Positions 1 through 13,400 of a DNA stretch of 64,000 bases are shown one piece after another. Source of the stretch: Antedon mediterranea. Lineage: Eukaryota; Echinodermata; Crinoidea; Comatulida; Antedonidae. Below the pieces are notes generated by a model. The model had not been told where the DNA came from, ran no database searches, and was given only the letters and a program-made list of their open reading frames with translations. Made by a program: the position numbers and the translations under genes. The stretch covers positions 10,718,932 to 10,782,931 of the forward strand of contig NC_092679.1 of assembly GCF_964355755.1 (NCBI RefSeq), given 5' to 3'. The number at the start of each line of letters is the position of its first letter. The stretch's first letter is position 1.

Positions 1-396
1 GAAAGATCGTACAGCAATCAACCATTTCTCTATAAATTGAAGTAAAGATTTGAGAACATTATTTGCTTTATTTAAGTTGTATGCATGCAATTTCGTATAA
101 TAAATTAACAGGCAATGATCCGTCTATCGTGTAATATAATTCTTTTTACTACTTACAATGGTAACCGTAACTTCAACAACGGCTTAATAATATATATACA
201 ACACGGTAACGAAAATCACATCTTCCTGTGTTTGCAACAAAAGCTTTTCTGACGCGCAGACAAAAAAACCAGGTAGTTAACCAAAACATCACCTATATGC
301 AAATGCGCCAAACACAATGCTCGCAAAACAACTAGCAGCAAGACACTTATATGCAAATACGCAGAACGCACACGAACAACAACTGATCCATGACAA

Positions 397-603
397 TAAT
401 CATGAATCATTCCTGATTCAAATGCAAAATGTGCAAAATAGATTAAATACTATACTCGTTTTGTAGTTACGAATATGACTGGTGATATTCGTCAACACGA
501 ATACGCTTTACGAATATGAAATGGGGATCAGCTCAAAAGTTTCACAAATGTGTGACGTATCCGTTTTCGTTATTGTATTTGTAAGGTTGTGAAAACTCCC
601 TAA
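397..603 (+). repeat. Dispersed repeat R, copy 1
   Basis: About 205 bases nearly identical to 14815-15021, and partly repeated on the other strand at 11238-11312. It contains GAATATGACTGG, CAACACGAATACGC and ends TTGTGAAAACTCCCTA. No coding content. The rest of 1-640 shows nothing else recognisable. Confidence 0.85.
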
Positions 604-799
604 TAAATGTATTGGTAACCAAATATTCTTGAGATTTATTTATGAACAAAACAAAACCTGCCTGATAGATGGACGACACCGGATGTGAGATGCCATAGTT
701 GCTACACTGCTTACTGCACATGCCAGCTCACACTCTGCTTCAAACCAGACTAAGGTTTGACGAGTTAAACGGCCATCAATATCATCAGCTACCAAAGTC

Positions 800-1680
800 A
801 CTGGAAAGGAAAGAAACATTCAGCTGATGGAATGCTGCAATGATCAATTAAGAAGGGACCTGATGCGATTGACCACAGGTATATTAACTACAAAGGCTGA
901 AAACCGACATCCTTGCTGGAATGAGAAAGTTTGCTGTTAGAGGGGAGAAACGCATGGTTTTCCGTGATTATACGATCGTTTGCTGCTTTGTCATCTGTGT
1001 GCAAATTTACTGTAAAGTGTATGGATTCCCAGACCGATATTTTGATCAGGAGATTCAGCTTAACCTACTTAGGGAACGCAACCAAGATATGACATTGGAA
1101 GCAGTAATTTTGTATATTGAGACAAAGAAGCTTGTAAGCGCTCTTCGTCTCGTCTTTTAACTACAGCAGCATCGGCCAACAGCAACAGGCAAAGATTGGC
1201 TCTGACCCCATTTGTACATATTGCGGCAATAAAGGACATGGTGCGAGGAGTTCACCAACAATGCGCAGGCAGTTATGCCCTGCCTATGGTAAAACCTGTT
1301 CAAAATGTGGCATTAAACATCATATTGAATCAGTCTGTCGATCTTTGTCAAAGAAAGGTGATGCTAACAGTATAACATTCCATGCAGATATGGTTGTTGC
1401 TCGGCCTCTTGCTCTTGACCATCACATATATGATGACTTGAATGGTACTCGAAAATGGCATTCGAAAGATAGCAGGACCGTATCCATTCACCAAGCTCAT
1501 GGTACAAGTCTTACCAGAGGACTATCATGCACTGGGGTATAACCTCTCACAAAGTACTCAAAAAATTGAAGCCTTGGTCATGGTTGATAATGGTTGTCAA
1601 AGTTGCTTGGCTGGTATTCGAATGAAAAATACATTGCTGCAGAAACATGATCTAAATGCATTGTTAATTTTTTTTCCGTA
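800..1680 (+). pseudogene. Ty3/gypsy retrotransposon gag-protease remnant
   Basis: Broken gag. The capsid-like part at about 850-1160 shows LRRDLM, GILTTK, AGMRKFAVR and EIQLNLLRERNQDMTLE, a pattern of the K02A2.6-like gypsy lineage. At 1213-1350 come two zinc knuckles: CTYCGNKGHGARSS, whose last cysteine is lost, and an intact CX2CX4HX4C in CSKCGIKHHIESVC. A frame change near 1445 leads to a retropepsin start with VDNGCQSCLAG, where the catalytic DTG or DSG has become DNG. At least two frameshifts and stops separate the parts. No long terminal repeats were seen. Confidence 0.85.
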
Positions 1681-2160
1681 AAATTGTGGTGGTAAGTTGT
1701 TTTCATGTTCAACAATATATCAAACCATTTTTATTTGTTTTGTTTGCGGTACACAACGGAAGAGGTTGCGTAGTTGATACAACTTAACAACTCGCGAAAC
1801 ATAATAATAATAATACAGTATTAACAAGAACATAAATAATAAAATAATAATAAATAATATAAAAGATTATAAATTTAATAATATCCTCAATAATAGCCTA
1901 ATAAAATTTCTAAAAACAATAAGATATTAACAATTTTGATAATAATGACAATAAATAAATATACTTATATAGGCCTATACTCCATCAAAAGTTAAGTTTT
2001 GTACTTTTTCACTATTGTATAATTCATTTCTTTTTCTTTTTTTTTAAACTTATGAACGCACCGTCATAAAACATGTGCCGCTGTTCTAAAAGCATCTGTT
2101 CAATAAAGCTATTATTATTATGGCCGCTGAGACATAAAATTACTGTTATTTTTTGCCTTT
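1681..2160. other. AT-rich non-coding stretch
   Basis: Simple AT-rich DNA with many AATAAT repeats. Nothing recognisable. Confidence 0.6.
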
Positions 2161-2162
2161 TT

Positions 2163-2700
2163 TTAGTATTTATCCTTAAAATTCAGAAAAGTGTTTCTTA
2201 ATTTCGACAATACATGAGTACCACGATCATAAAACTTTGTCATTACTTGTTGACATAACTGTAAGCAATCTCTGTGGTTGCAGCAATGTGTGTGACGGAA
2301 AGTGACCTTAACTTTCTGCTCATCAACAACTGAGCGGGAGAACACTTTAAACCTGCAATTTGTGAATAACAATAGTCTAGTAGTGCAAGATGAAAATCAC
2401 TTCCCTCATCAACAGACTTCTAACGAGTTGCTAATAGGTTTGCATGAAACGTTCAACTTGACCATTACTTCTGTCATATGTCTCTGTAGCTAGTATTGCT
2501 TCTTCAATCTTAGCTTTACTTATGGGCAATATTTCGTCTAGACTATGCACTCTATACTTCAACTGTTCAAGGGGTTGGGCATCACAATCAACCGTATCAG
2601 GATATGCTCTGCTGAAAGCATCAGCTATGTACATATACTTTCCAGGAACATACTTCACATCAAGTTCATACTTCATCAATTTGAGCAGTTAACGCCGTAT
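2163..2700 (-). pseudogene. Ty3/gypsy pol remnant (RNase H end joined to integrase)
   Basis: On the minus strand, 2679 to about 2500 encodes the end of a gypsy RNase H domain (MKYELDVKYVPGKYMYIADA). This runs into SNGQVERFMQT of an integrase, so the middle of pol is deleted. Further on, 2345-2163 carries SPAQLLMSRKLRS and YDRGT...LSKLR of the integrase C-terminal region in shifted frames with stops. It runs opposite to the gag remnant at 800-1680. Confidence 0.8.
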
Positions 2701-2739
2701 TATTATAAAATAATTGTTTTCTTTGGCGGAAATCAGCCA

Positions 2740-3480
2740 CGTACAACCATAAATACGGCGTTATAATGCCCTAAAATACAATCTGTTCACACGTACATAC
2801 GCATGCGTAGTATATCAACAAACCTCTCGGCGCATTCACAGATTTTAGAAAGTTACATGGTACATTACTGGCCATCTTTGTGTCCAACATGCCTATGTAG
2901 AGTATGGAGTCGAGTCTTTTGCTTAAAAAATGTATAACATTCACAAGGTTTTAAATATCTAATTTAATATCAAACAATCAATTTGTTTAAAGGTTTTTGT
3001 TAAGATAATTAGGCAATCATAAAGTTACTGTGAAGATGATTTTAAACAACAAAATGTAAAAACTCCATGCACGCTCTACGCGTGCATGGAGCGCACAGCC
3101 AGAGCCGTTAAGTTAAATGCATTAAAGCTTTTTTTGTTGTTTAAAATCATCAAAATAATGTTATTATTATTTTAACAAAAACCTTTAAACAAATTGATTG
3201 TTTTGATATTAAATTTGATAGTTAAAGCCTTTTGAATGTTGCAGATTTTTAAAACAAAGGACTCAACTCCATACTTTACACAGGAATAGTTTTACACAAA
3301 AATGGCTTCAATCCATTCAAAGTCGCAACTCATTATGGCTCTGGGTTCGTTGATGTACTACGCGTGCTCATGTACGTGTGAACGGATTGTATAATTAGAG
3401 CGTTATAACGCCGTAATAAAGGCCTATTTACGGCGTTATAACGCCCTAATACGGCATTATAACGGCCTATTTACTGCGTT
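2740..3480. mobile_element. Foldback element (long imperfect palindrome)
   Basis: Left arm 2760-3060 and right arm 3120-3410 are inverted copies (for example GTTCACACGTAC near 2790 against its complement near 3380). The centre is a hairpin CTCCATGCACG / CGTGCATGGAG around 3064-3094. Outer ends carry repeats of GGCGTTATAACGCC, itself a palindrome. A direct 50-base repeat (ATTGTTTTCTTTGGCGG) lies on both sides, at about 2695-2745 and 3485-3540. No coding potential. Confidence 0.75.
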
Positions 3481-3594
3481 ATAATGCCGTATTATTATAA
3501 AATAATTGTTTTCTTTGGCGGAAATCAGCCACCGTACAAACCACTTGAAACAATCACAAGCAAACCACTCCATAAAGCTAGAATATAACTAATG

Positions 3595-3712
3595 TTGCTC
3601 AAATTGATGAAGTATGAACTTGATGTGAGAGCATATCTTGATACGGTTGATTGTGATGCCCAACCCCTTGAACAGTTGAAGTATAGAGTGCATAGTCTAG
3701 ACGAAATATCGA
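3595..3712 (+). pseudogene. Inverted duplicate of the gypsy RNase H piece
   Basis: The plus strand encodes LMKYELDV then DTVDCDAQPLEQLKYRVHSL, the same peptides as the minus-strand copy at 2531-2690, but with the PGKYMYIADA segment deleted. The two copies flank the foldback at 2700-3540 in opposite orientations. Confidence 0.75.
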
Positions 3713-3721
3713 CCATATACA

Positions 3722-3840
3722 TACTGGTGCTATTTGTGTACAGAAAAACAAATTGCTAACATCTCCTTTTCCATTTGTGAGTAATTAACTTCGGCTGATG
3801 TTAACGACCTAGAGGCAAACGCAACCGGATGACCCTATTG
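3722..3840 (-). pseudogene. Ty3/gypsy RNase H N-terminal piece
   Basis: The minus strand encodes GHPVAFASRSLTSAEVNYSQ and MEKEMLAICFSVHK before a stop, a textbook gypsy RNase H sequence. Its C-terminal continuation lies at 2690-2530, so the foldback and the inverted duplicate interrupt the domain. Confidence 0.8.
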
Positions 3841-3859
3841 TCGTTCACAAACTCATCCA

Positions 3860-4368
3860 GACCCTGACCTTCGAGTCATTTATATTGCCAACATTCTGCT
3901 CGTAACCCCATTATCGGGTCCCGCTTACAGTAATCATCATACTTCGTACTGTATCAAAATCATACATAACCTTCCGGACCCAGTTCGCCTACAAGAGCAT
4001 TAAACATAAAGTTGTTGTAAATATCTAAGCCAAGCTCTTTCATAAAATTGCTACCTTTATTTCACCACTTTTACGTGCACTACCCATCGGGAAGAATTTG
4101 AATCAATGTTTGCACCTTTTCCAAGCAGCAGACACACTAGGACCATTAAAATCGAAGGGTGAAGACAGCTTAAATTTCATTCTGAGTGAATTTCCACTAT
4201 TCTGACACCATATTAAAGTACGACTGTTCACCATGGTTCTTTAATTTAGCTGCTTTATCAACTCACCGAGCGCAAAGCATATTAACAGAACAAACTAACA
4301 GGGATGTACTGTTATTTCGTAGTCATCATGATGTTGACTTTATACTTTTACACACTTACATTTTGCAG
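3860..4368. other. Non-coding stretch before ERMARD exon a
   Basis: No gene recognised. An open frame at 4186-4368 runs into the exon but has no family likeness. Decayed gypsy pol sequence may continue here on the minus strand, but I cannot support it. Confidence 0.4.
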
Positions 4369-4458
4369 GTGTATCTTACAAAGAACAGTCCATGTCCATC
4401 AATGCTGAAAGATCTGTTGGCTGCTCCTGAGCTTTGTTTACTGTTTGGATGTACTGCA
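4369..4458 (+). CDS. ERMARD: ERMARD exon a (first visible)
   Basis: Acceptor TTTTGCAG before 4369 and donor GTAAGT after 4458. The exon is 90 bases, phase 0 to phase 0, and encodes [20 protein letters not shown] followed by [10 protein letters not shown]. The frame is also open upstream to 4186, but that stretch has no family similarity and the acceptor is strong, so I start at 4369. Earlier exons are not visible in 1-4368. Confidence 0.8.
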
Positions 4459-7400
4459 GTAAGTATTCTACAATAAACATCAAGTGCTTTATATTTTTTT
4501 TTTTCGAATAAAATTGATGCAAAAAAATGTAAAATAACTACTTTTTTTTGGATACTTTAAAATTGGAAACCTCCAACATACTTTAGATTTAGAGATCATC
4601 ACTGTTTAACCGTTTCATATGTACTGCATATTTTAAACATGGTTGTTACTTTACAACTTCTATTAAGGGGACATTTTCCTGAGAAAAGAGGAAAAATATG
4701 TTTTAACACAACGGCCAACCCCTAAAGGGACACATTTTCTTCTGTATTATTTCTACTGTATTACTTTTACAATTTTTTTCATTTTTGAATGATGTTTTGG
4801 GGGCTGTGTTACTAGAAGGTATATTGTTACAAAATATAAATTTGCCATATTGTGGTATTCAGCCTATTTAAAAATCCCAAAAATTTGCGGGTGATGGAGA
4901 TTCGCTGCAATAGACAATTTGCAGTTTTTTGGCTATAACTTTTGAAATCTATGGTTGTGCTTTGCAAAAACATATAATATTTAGAATTTTTTAAGATAAA
5001 ATTATTAACATATAAACGGTTATTGAGTAAATGAAAATTTAAAATCACGATAACGATCGACGATAAATAATATGCATTGTTCATAGTCATACATAAAACA
5101 AAAGAAATCTAAAAAGTTTTTATTGTAGAACTATTTAGGAACCATCTATGCTTTCTTTGATGAAAATGATATTTTCACACATCCAATCAAATGGTGTCAT
5201 GATTAGTAAGAGCAATAATATCGTAAGAATTTTTTTGTTTTATTGATCATGACGTCATTTCATTCGATTTTTTAAAATATTATTTATTATCAAAGACAGC
5301 ATAAATGTTCTATAATTCTATAATTTTCCCAGACCATCCCACAGCTGTACAGCCTAATTTATTCACATGAAATTAAAGTGTACCAAACAGTAGTTGAAAA
5401 AATAGTATTATCATAATTGAGTTATGTTTATGCTGTACAAAAAATGAGGATCAACGAAGAGGCCTACTATTCCGGAATCCACTGTGCATAGCCGTTTACC
5501 TGCCCTGACAGACGACAAATAAGACATTTATTATTTTTCATCCGTCATGACAGGTATTGTATGATTCCACCGTACATAGAAGTTTACCTGCCCTGACGGA
5601 CAACAAATAAGAAATTTATTATTTGTCATCCGTCATGACAGGTATTGTACGATTCCACTGTGCATAGCCGTTTACCTGCCCTGACGGACGAAAAATAAGA
5701 CATTTATTATTTGTCATCCATCATGACAGGTATTGTATGATTCCATTGTACATAGCCATTTACCTGCCCTGACGGACAACAAATAAGAAATTTATTATTT
5801 GTCATCCGCCGTCATGACAGGTATTGTACGATTCCACTGTGCATAGCCGTTTACCTGCCCTGACGGACGAAAAATAAGACATTTATTATTTGTCATGCAT
5901 CATGACCGGTATTGTATGATTCCATTGTACATAGCCATTTACCTGCCCTGACGGATGACAAATAAGAAATTTATTATTTGTCATCCTTCAGGACAAGTAT
6001 TGTACGATTCCACTGTACATAGCCGTTTACCTGCCCTGACGGATGACAAATAAGAAATTTATTATTTGTCATCCTTCAGGACAGGTATTGTATGATTCCA
6101 CTGTACATAGCCGTTTACCTGCCCTGACGGATGACAAATAAGAGATTTTTTATTATTTGTCATCTGTCAACAGGGCAGGTATTGTACGATTCCATTGTGC
6201 ATAGTCGTTACGTGACCTATAAAGAGATTGACAACCGAACGCAATATCTAACTCATCTTGATTGCAAAATTAGGTTCTGTTATCTATATTCTAAATGTTC
6301 CCGACCTTAAAGTAATTTATAAAACAATTTGATGAATCCTCCTCGACGTACCTCACCATCCCTTATTTGCTTAGGTCACACACGTGTAACAAATTAGATG
6401 TCATTACAACATGCATGTGAATATAATCTAACTAAAAATTTTCAAAATCACGTTCTATTATTGCGAATACGTTTTAATGTTTCATACATCAAAGTAAAAA
6501 AGTGTTATACTGTAGACATCTAGCTTGATTATAATTTATCCTACCCAACACACTTGCTAAAGTCTCGACACCGTATTATGATGGATGAAGCTGCAACGCA
6601 TGTAAAAGAAATCTAACTCATCTCCATTGCATAATTAGGTTCCATATTGCAATTGTTTTATGTTCCATAGGGCGAATATTCCCGACTGCAAAGTAATGCT
6701 ACAGTGTATTTGATTCGATTTCCCCTAAAAGTCCCCTACCTTTGACTAACCGTACCCACAGATCCCCATCATAATGTACCAATGAAATAATAGGTGAAAA
6801 AAAATATGATTATGTAACTCATATTTTTAAAGAACTGATAAATAAAATAGATAAATAATATTATTAAACCGGAATAGATTAAAAATGAAACTAAAAAACG
6901 AATCGTACGACGAAAAAAGAAAGTGAAAACTATGTATTAAAACATTAATTTGCAATTTTTAAATGAACTTCTGAAAATGCTATATTATAGTCTTATATGT
7001 ATTTTCTAAGATTTCCAAATATAAGCTTGGAGTTATTTTTTTAACAAATTCTATAAGGAGTTGAATATACAGTAGGTGTGTTTTTAGCGAAAGCGGTTAT
7101 AATTAAAAAATAGCGTGATGTGGGAAAAGCGAACAGGACTGAATTAAAGTTACTGGTTCAAAACAATGGACAGACTGAGAATGAGGCTGAATTAATGTAA
7201 CACATTAACATTAAAGTATAATCAAACGTTCTGATAATGAATTAGTCGAATCGGTAGCAATTAACAGCAAGGAACCAATAATACAAATAATATATGTTAA
7301 AGTAACTGTATAATAACTATAAAATCAAAATGTATAAAATCAGACTAATAATAATACCAAATTCAGGTAATGCGTATCACTGAATGTTACTAAAACAATT

Positions 7401-10400
7401 AAATCAAAGCTAAGTATTAGATTAAATTAAAAATGTATATAGATTTATGTTAAAAACCAACACAGTCGTCTACAATAACAAAGCCACAAGTAGCAACTCA
7501 GACCGCATTAAATACGGCTGGTAATGGTAAAATCATCAATCAACTATTTATCGTCATCCTATAACACGTGTTTGATACTAATGTAATTGTACAGCGTCAT
7601 ACACCAAATAATAACAATGTATTCTAGTCTATCTATTCTATTTAACTAAAACATCATATAAAACTAAGGATACCATAACTATGATGTGAATATAAAGTAA
7701 GATACGGAACAACATTATTACTGTGGTTAAGGATAACGGTGTGGGTAATCATACCTCAATGTTTAATTCAAGTTGGTAACATCGGTATGTGACCGCACCC
7801 TTCTTTTGTTACTTTGTATCAGACTAACATCACTGTGTTACTTCATGGTATTAATGGTTAATAACCGACCTAACTCATAATTATTATAATTAATACTTAT
7901 CTATATGTCCGATATGTTATTCCATTTCTACATTACTTTATGATATATTTACACTTAAAGATCGTTTACTTTAATAAACAAAATACGAACACAATATAAA
8001 TTATAAATCGTACATGTTATTAATAATAATAAACAGAAAATTGGGTGATTGATGTCAGATCATTAGCTCATTGATGTTAACAGGCGGACTGCAAGACTAT
8101 TTTCATGAATAGCGCTACCCTATACTAGTACTAGTCATCTCCTTTACAAACGAATTAAATTTCATTCACAGATAAAAATGTTACATATATTGATTGGACC
8201 TCCAACAAGTCTCAACCTCAGAAATATTTTCTGGCATGGATTTGCTTCACCAGGTGAAATTCCTATAATGTTAGTTGTTTTGTTATTTTATAAATAATAT
8301 GTAGTTGAAAGACTGAAACAACATTTTTGTTATGATACTTGTTGTTGAGTATAAAATAATTTTTTCTAAGAATTTGCATGTCAATGAGGAGAGCGCAACT
8401 GGTCTACTAATTGGATATCATTGCCTTATCCCCTGATTTGTGAACTGGAATTGTATTTACACATTTCCAGTCATTGGACACAATTGATTCAAATTTGTTA
8501 GAAAAATGCAACATCAGCGAATCATCAGATGATTTCAGCCACGTTTCCGTGGTAAATAATATTTAATCGAACCTATTTAGTGTCATAGAATGTAGCTAGG
8601 TTTAGAGACTTATTTCTAATACTGCGACAGTAATAGTATAAGATAGTGAGACGGAAACATAAATTCATAAGTCATTTCTTGGTCCTGGATCTGGAAGGAT
8701 GTCCCCTGATGTAATCAAAACATTGAAGTTAAAGTTGGCGGTAGACGCTGGGTAGTATTGCTTAGGTGCGTTTGAGAATTTTAATGGAATAATTATTGGA
8801 TAAATAAACGTAAACGTGACGAGTTGAAGACGAAAGTCTGTTGTTCCAAACCTCACCTTACCACCACCGTACTCAAACTATCAAACTCATTGTGATGATT
8901 AGAAATCCAGTCACAACTCTGAGCAAAGATGTTATTAAATAGATCCGATAAGTGTTGATGTTATCAATATCGAGTTAGATCAACGATGGTAGGTTACATG
9001 AGCAAGAGTAGCCCAAAGGAGTGCCACTATAATGTTCCAATGTGACGGGCGATAAATGCTTGAACAAGGGTGGTAAAAAGTGAGCTGAAGCGTAAATTCG
9101 TGGCTAGGATGCTCCACGTATTCATGTCCGTACACTTCAACGATCACATTCAATCATTTCTTTTTACCTTAGGCATATGGCTAGGAGTTCTCGTGGGTTT
9201 TGCTTTGTCATGTCATATCTTTAACAAGACCAAAAAGAACTTCAAATTGATCTGAAGTGATTCTGAAAAAAAACAGAAACGTAATAATGCATACTAACAT
9301 AGCCTACCTAGTTTACTTCTAGCCTAATAATATGTATTTTTTAAAAAGATAATAACTGCCCTATGATTATAGTTACTATTCTAAAAAGCAGCATAATGGT
9401 ATGCTGCAGTATGTGAAAGCATAGGCCTACGGTGACTAACGCTGAAGAATTATTAGAAGTAATTGTAAAATTTCTCTCTTTCTAAGACTAATCACGGATT
9501 AATGTCTGGAACATCTTCGTCATCGGCAATCTGCCATTGTTAATGTTTACACTCGTTCAACTTCAATGATTATAATTTGAATAGCGTGCGAACTGAAGAT
9601 GTCCGGGCTTGATGTGAACGTAGCTTTACAATACGAGTCCCGATGATTGTACTTTTAGTACGGTACTAACTATAATCAATTAATGCAAATTAATTATTAT
9701 TATCAATTAATAATTTTAAAAGTTAGACAAAAAATTATGCCGCTGCTATAATATATTGAGCAAAACGTTAAGTTGTATTATTCTGAATTAAATGTTAAAT
9801 AAGAAGTTAAAACCACAATTTCCAAAATTCATTTCATTCCACTATAAACTGCACAATAGTTCTGCTTAAATCATACTCCAAAATAAACAAAGAAAATAAG
9901 TAGCAGAAAAAAGCAAACTTTGCTCTGCTACCGGTATCACTGTTATTTCAAAGTTCGGAATGTTCATAATTACTGCGGAAATTTCCTAAAATGAATATAC
10001 GGAAATACAGAACTATACACAAATTTATGATTTGGGCCTTATATTATGGAAAACCCCTGGAAAAATGCAAACATTATGGACAAATCGATGACCCATATTA
10101 CAGGGTTTTTCCGAACACAGCATGTGTTGGCCTTCTTTCGTACCTCTCAAGATGCAACATAGGCCGGAAATATTACTCTTCTTGATTACAATTCTTGATG
10201 AATTGATACTCCCATAGCGCGGTAGGAATCAGCAAAATAATCGCATTTTGCGTTTAATGCGAACGTCTATGTAAGTTACTCTTGTTTGTTAATTTGTAAT
10301 TCAACGTTATTTTTATAATTCTTGGAATTTTTTTATTTTAAAATGTCTTTGTTTGGAGAGTAGAAATTGAACTGATCCACCAACCAGTGGTAAGAAAATT

Positions 10401-13400
10401 CAGCGCAGGTCGAGGTTTCCCCTTCATCATCAACATCATTTCACTGTGTCGTCCAACATAGGATTTTTCATTTAGTAATCACAATCGTGACTCTCTAACG
10501 CATGCCGGCTTTCGGCCCATCCTTCATCACGTTGAACGACCACGGAAAATTAATTGTAATTTTTCCCTGATATTTCACTTTTTTTTTATATGTGTGGTGT
10601 TATATTATGAATACTCGCAAACTATACCAATTAATTTAAATGCATTTTCCTCCCAAATTGTGATAAAATATGGTCACGCATATACTTCTGCTAAATGCGT
10701 GACAAATATGTGGTCACGCATGTGTTTGTTCAAAATGCGTGTTTCGTTTAAAATCACTTTGGAATGGGGTACTGTCCCGGTTGGTAACTATGTATATATG
10801 CATTATTTTTACAAAATTTTAACAATTGTAGAGAATGGGTCTTTAAATATATATATATAAATAAATTTTTTTAATGAAATAAAACTATGTTTTTTTCTTC
10901 AATAGGTATGCTTATTTTCTAATTATAATAGCTGTAAGTTTAGGAGAAGTTCTTTGTTCTAATCATGAATTGGTTCAAATTCCACATCGTCAATGGTTCA
11001 CATTTTCCAACATCAATCTAACAAAGCAAACCACTACAGGTATGGATTAAAACGTTTTAACTGTTAAAAAATTGTTTTTGTTTTATAAATTCCTTGCCCT
11101 CCATCAAGTATTTGTACAATCTTCATTATGCTCACTCTTCGGCAAAGTGTATAGTTGAATACTGTACTGTACTTTTCTAAAATTTAAGGCTAATTTGAAT
11201 CTAAAAAAAATTGCAATTGATGACAATTTAGAGATATTAGAGAGGTTTCGCAATCTTACAAATACGATAACGAAAACGGATACGTCACGCACACGTATTC
11301 GTTTTCGTAAGCCATAAAAAAATCTGTTTCGCATGGCAACGAAATATTGAGGCGCGTCCAAAATATGACTGCGGTAAATTTGAGCGAAGCGAAGGTACGT
11401 GTTCCTTGGTGCTTGGCTGGTTAGGCCTAGCGTAACATCAAAGCGAGTGAGGACTTTAAAAACTGCTATTTATCTAATTTGACCTGGCATTTTAGTAAAT
11501 TACTTTAGTAAACTAGAAAGCCACTCCGAGAGGGCATACCTCCGCCTACTGTAAAATTCTCCTACATAAGATTTCTCCGGTAAAAAAATATATATATATA
11601 TTTGTGTGTGTCTTAATGCTGTTTGTGATTTAGGCTAATTTCATTACAAGCATTTGTATGCGCGAGTTGGGTGTAATGGTTATGTAACAAGCCTTTCAAT
11701 TAACAATAGCTTCAGTCGACTAACAATAGAACAGCAACGCGAAAATCAAACGAGTGAATTTGAAAAGAAATAGGTTTTTTAAACTACTCGCATCAAAAAA
11801 CGTGCACATTAAATCAAATTATGTTTTAAAATTACAAATCGCAAATTATAACTCTTGCCTCTTGTTAAAAAATGAAGTTTTTTGGACAAGTAGTTCTCGA
11901 GAAAATGCAATTTTAGTTTACTTGTTACTTTAAGACTGCTCGCCGGCTTTTGAAAAATTCTTTCCAATCTTTTAACACTAGCAGGTCTAAAAAAGTATAC
12001 TAAAAAGTGGTCCAGAATTGGGACTGTGGTCCCAAATGGTCCCAAAATTTAATGGAATGGTCCTTGACCACATATCTATATGTCTATTCATTTTGGTAAA
12101 GATCTTGTAATTACTTTTTGAGTAATCCTGCTAACAAACAAACAAACTAACAAACAAACTAGCCTTCGCGCATAGCGCGATACTTGGCCAAATCAAAATT
12201 GGCCTCCTGACATTGACCCAATTTTCACCAAAAGTGTGTGTCTCATGCTGTGTGATTTAGGCTAATTTCACTACAATCATGTGTATACGAGTTTGGTGTA
12301 CAGGTTATGTAACCAGCCTTTCAACGAACAATAGCTGCAGTCGGCTAACAATAGAACAGCAACGTGAAAAACACACTGGTGAATTTGAAGAGAAATAGGT
12401 TTTGTAAACTACTCGCATCAAAAAACCTGTATATTAAATCAATTTATGTTTTAAAATTACAAATCACCAATTATAACTCTTGCCTCTTGTACAAAAATGA
12501 AGTTTTTTGGAGAAGTTGTTCTCGAGAAAATGCAATTTTAGTTTACTTGTTAATTTAAGACTGCTCACCGGCCTTTGATAATTCTGTCCTTTCTTTTAAC
12601 ACTAGCAGGTCTGAAAATCATTTTTAAAAGTGGTCCAGAATTGGGACCGTGGTCTGGATTTTAACCAAAATTGGGCAGTGTCGTCCTTGCACCAGGTGAC
12701 ATGTATGGTAGTAATTTGGAGTCATTCGAACCAAAACTGTGAGCGCTAGAGTGATGACAAACAAACAAACAAACAAACACACACACAAACCGCACCAATC
12801 AACATACTTGGCCAATTTTCAATTTGGCCAAGTAACAAATGAAAGCACTCAGAAACTGAGTGAAGTACTTGGCAAAATATATCCACTGACTGGGAGCATG
12901 TTGAAAGATACAATTTTTGCTTTAGGTATTAGCTTTACATGGTTAAAATACTGATTAGGTTAATAATTTGTTTAAATAATGTTTAATACAAACAATTCCG
13001 GCATTGCAACAATGACCTTTCTAAAATCAAGATTGACCAGAATAATGGTCGAGGAGTGTCTTGAAGCTGTGCGGATTTGCGGCGCTTCTGCCTTAACCCA
13101 TGTAGTAAGCTTAACCGCGTGACCAGTCGACTAATATTTTGGTCCATATCAAAGAATATGCCTATATTTAAAAAAAGACAGAATGCGTGCTTTTTAATAT
13201 ATCGTACGGAAGATAAGCTTTTGAGACATGACCAATATATCAGTTTTCCTGAAAATTAATAGGCATGTTCTGTAAATATATATACCTATGTACAGAATGA
13301 AATGAGGAAGGACACACGCAAGTACAGTACTAAAAAAACTAATTATCAACTAACAATAGTTTTATTTGAATAACAATAGAACAGGAACGCGAAAAACAAA

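Noticed and set aside
1-4200. Intact LTR retrotransposon
   Set aside because: No paired long terminal repeats; gag and pol pieces lie on opposite strands with deletions.
4186-4368. Upstream extension of ERMARD exon a
   Set aside because: Open by chance; the peptide does not match the family and a strong acceptor lies at 4361-4368.
5468-6212. CRISPR array
   Set aside because: The 88-bp units are contiguous satellite monomers with no unique spacers, in animal DNA.
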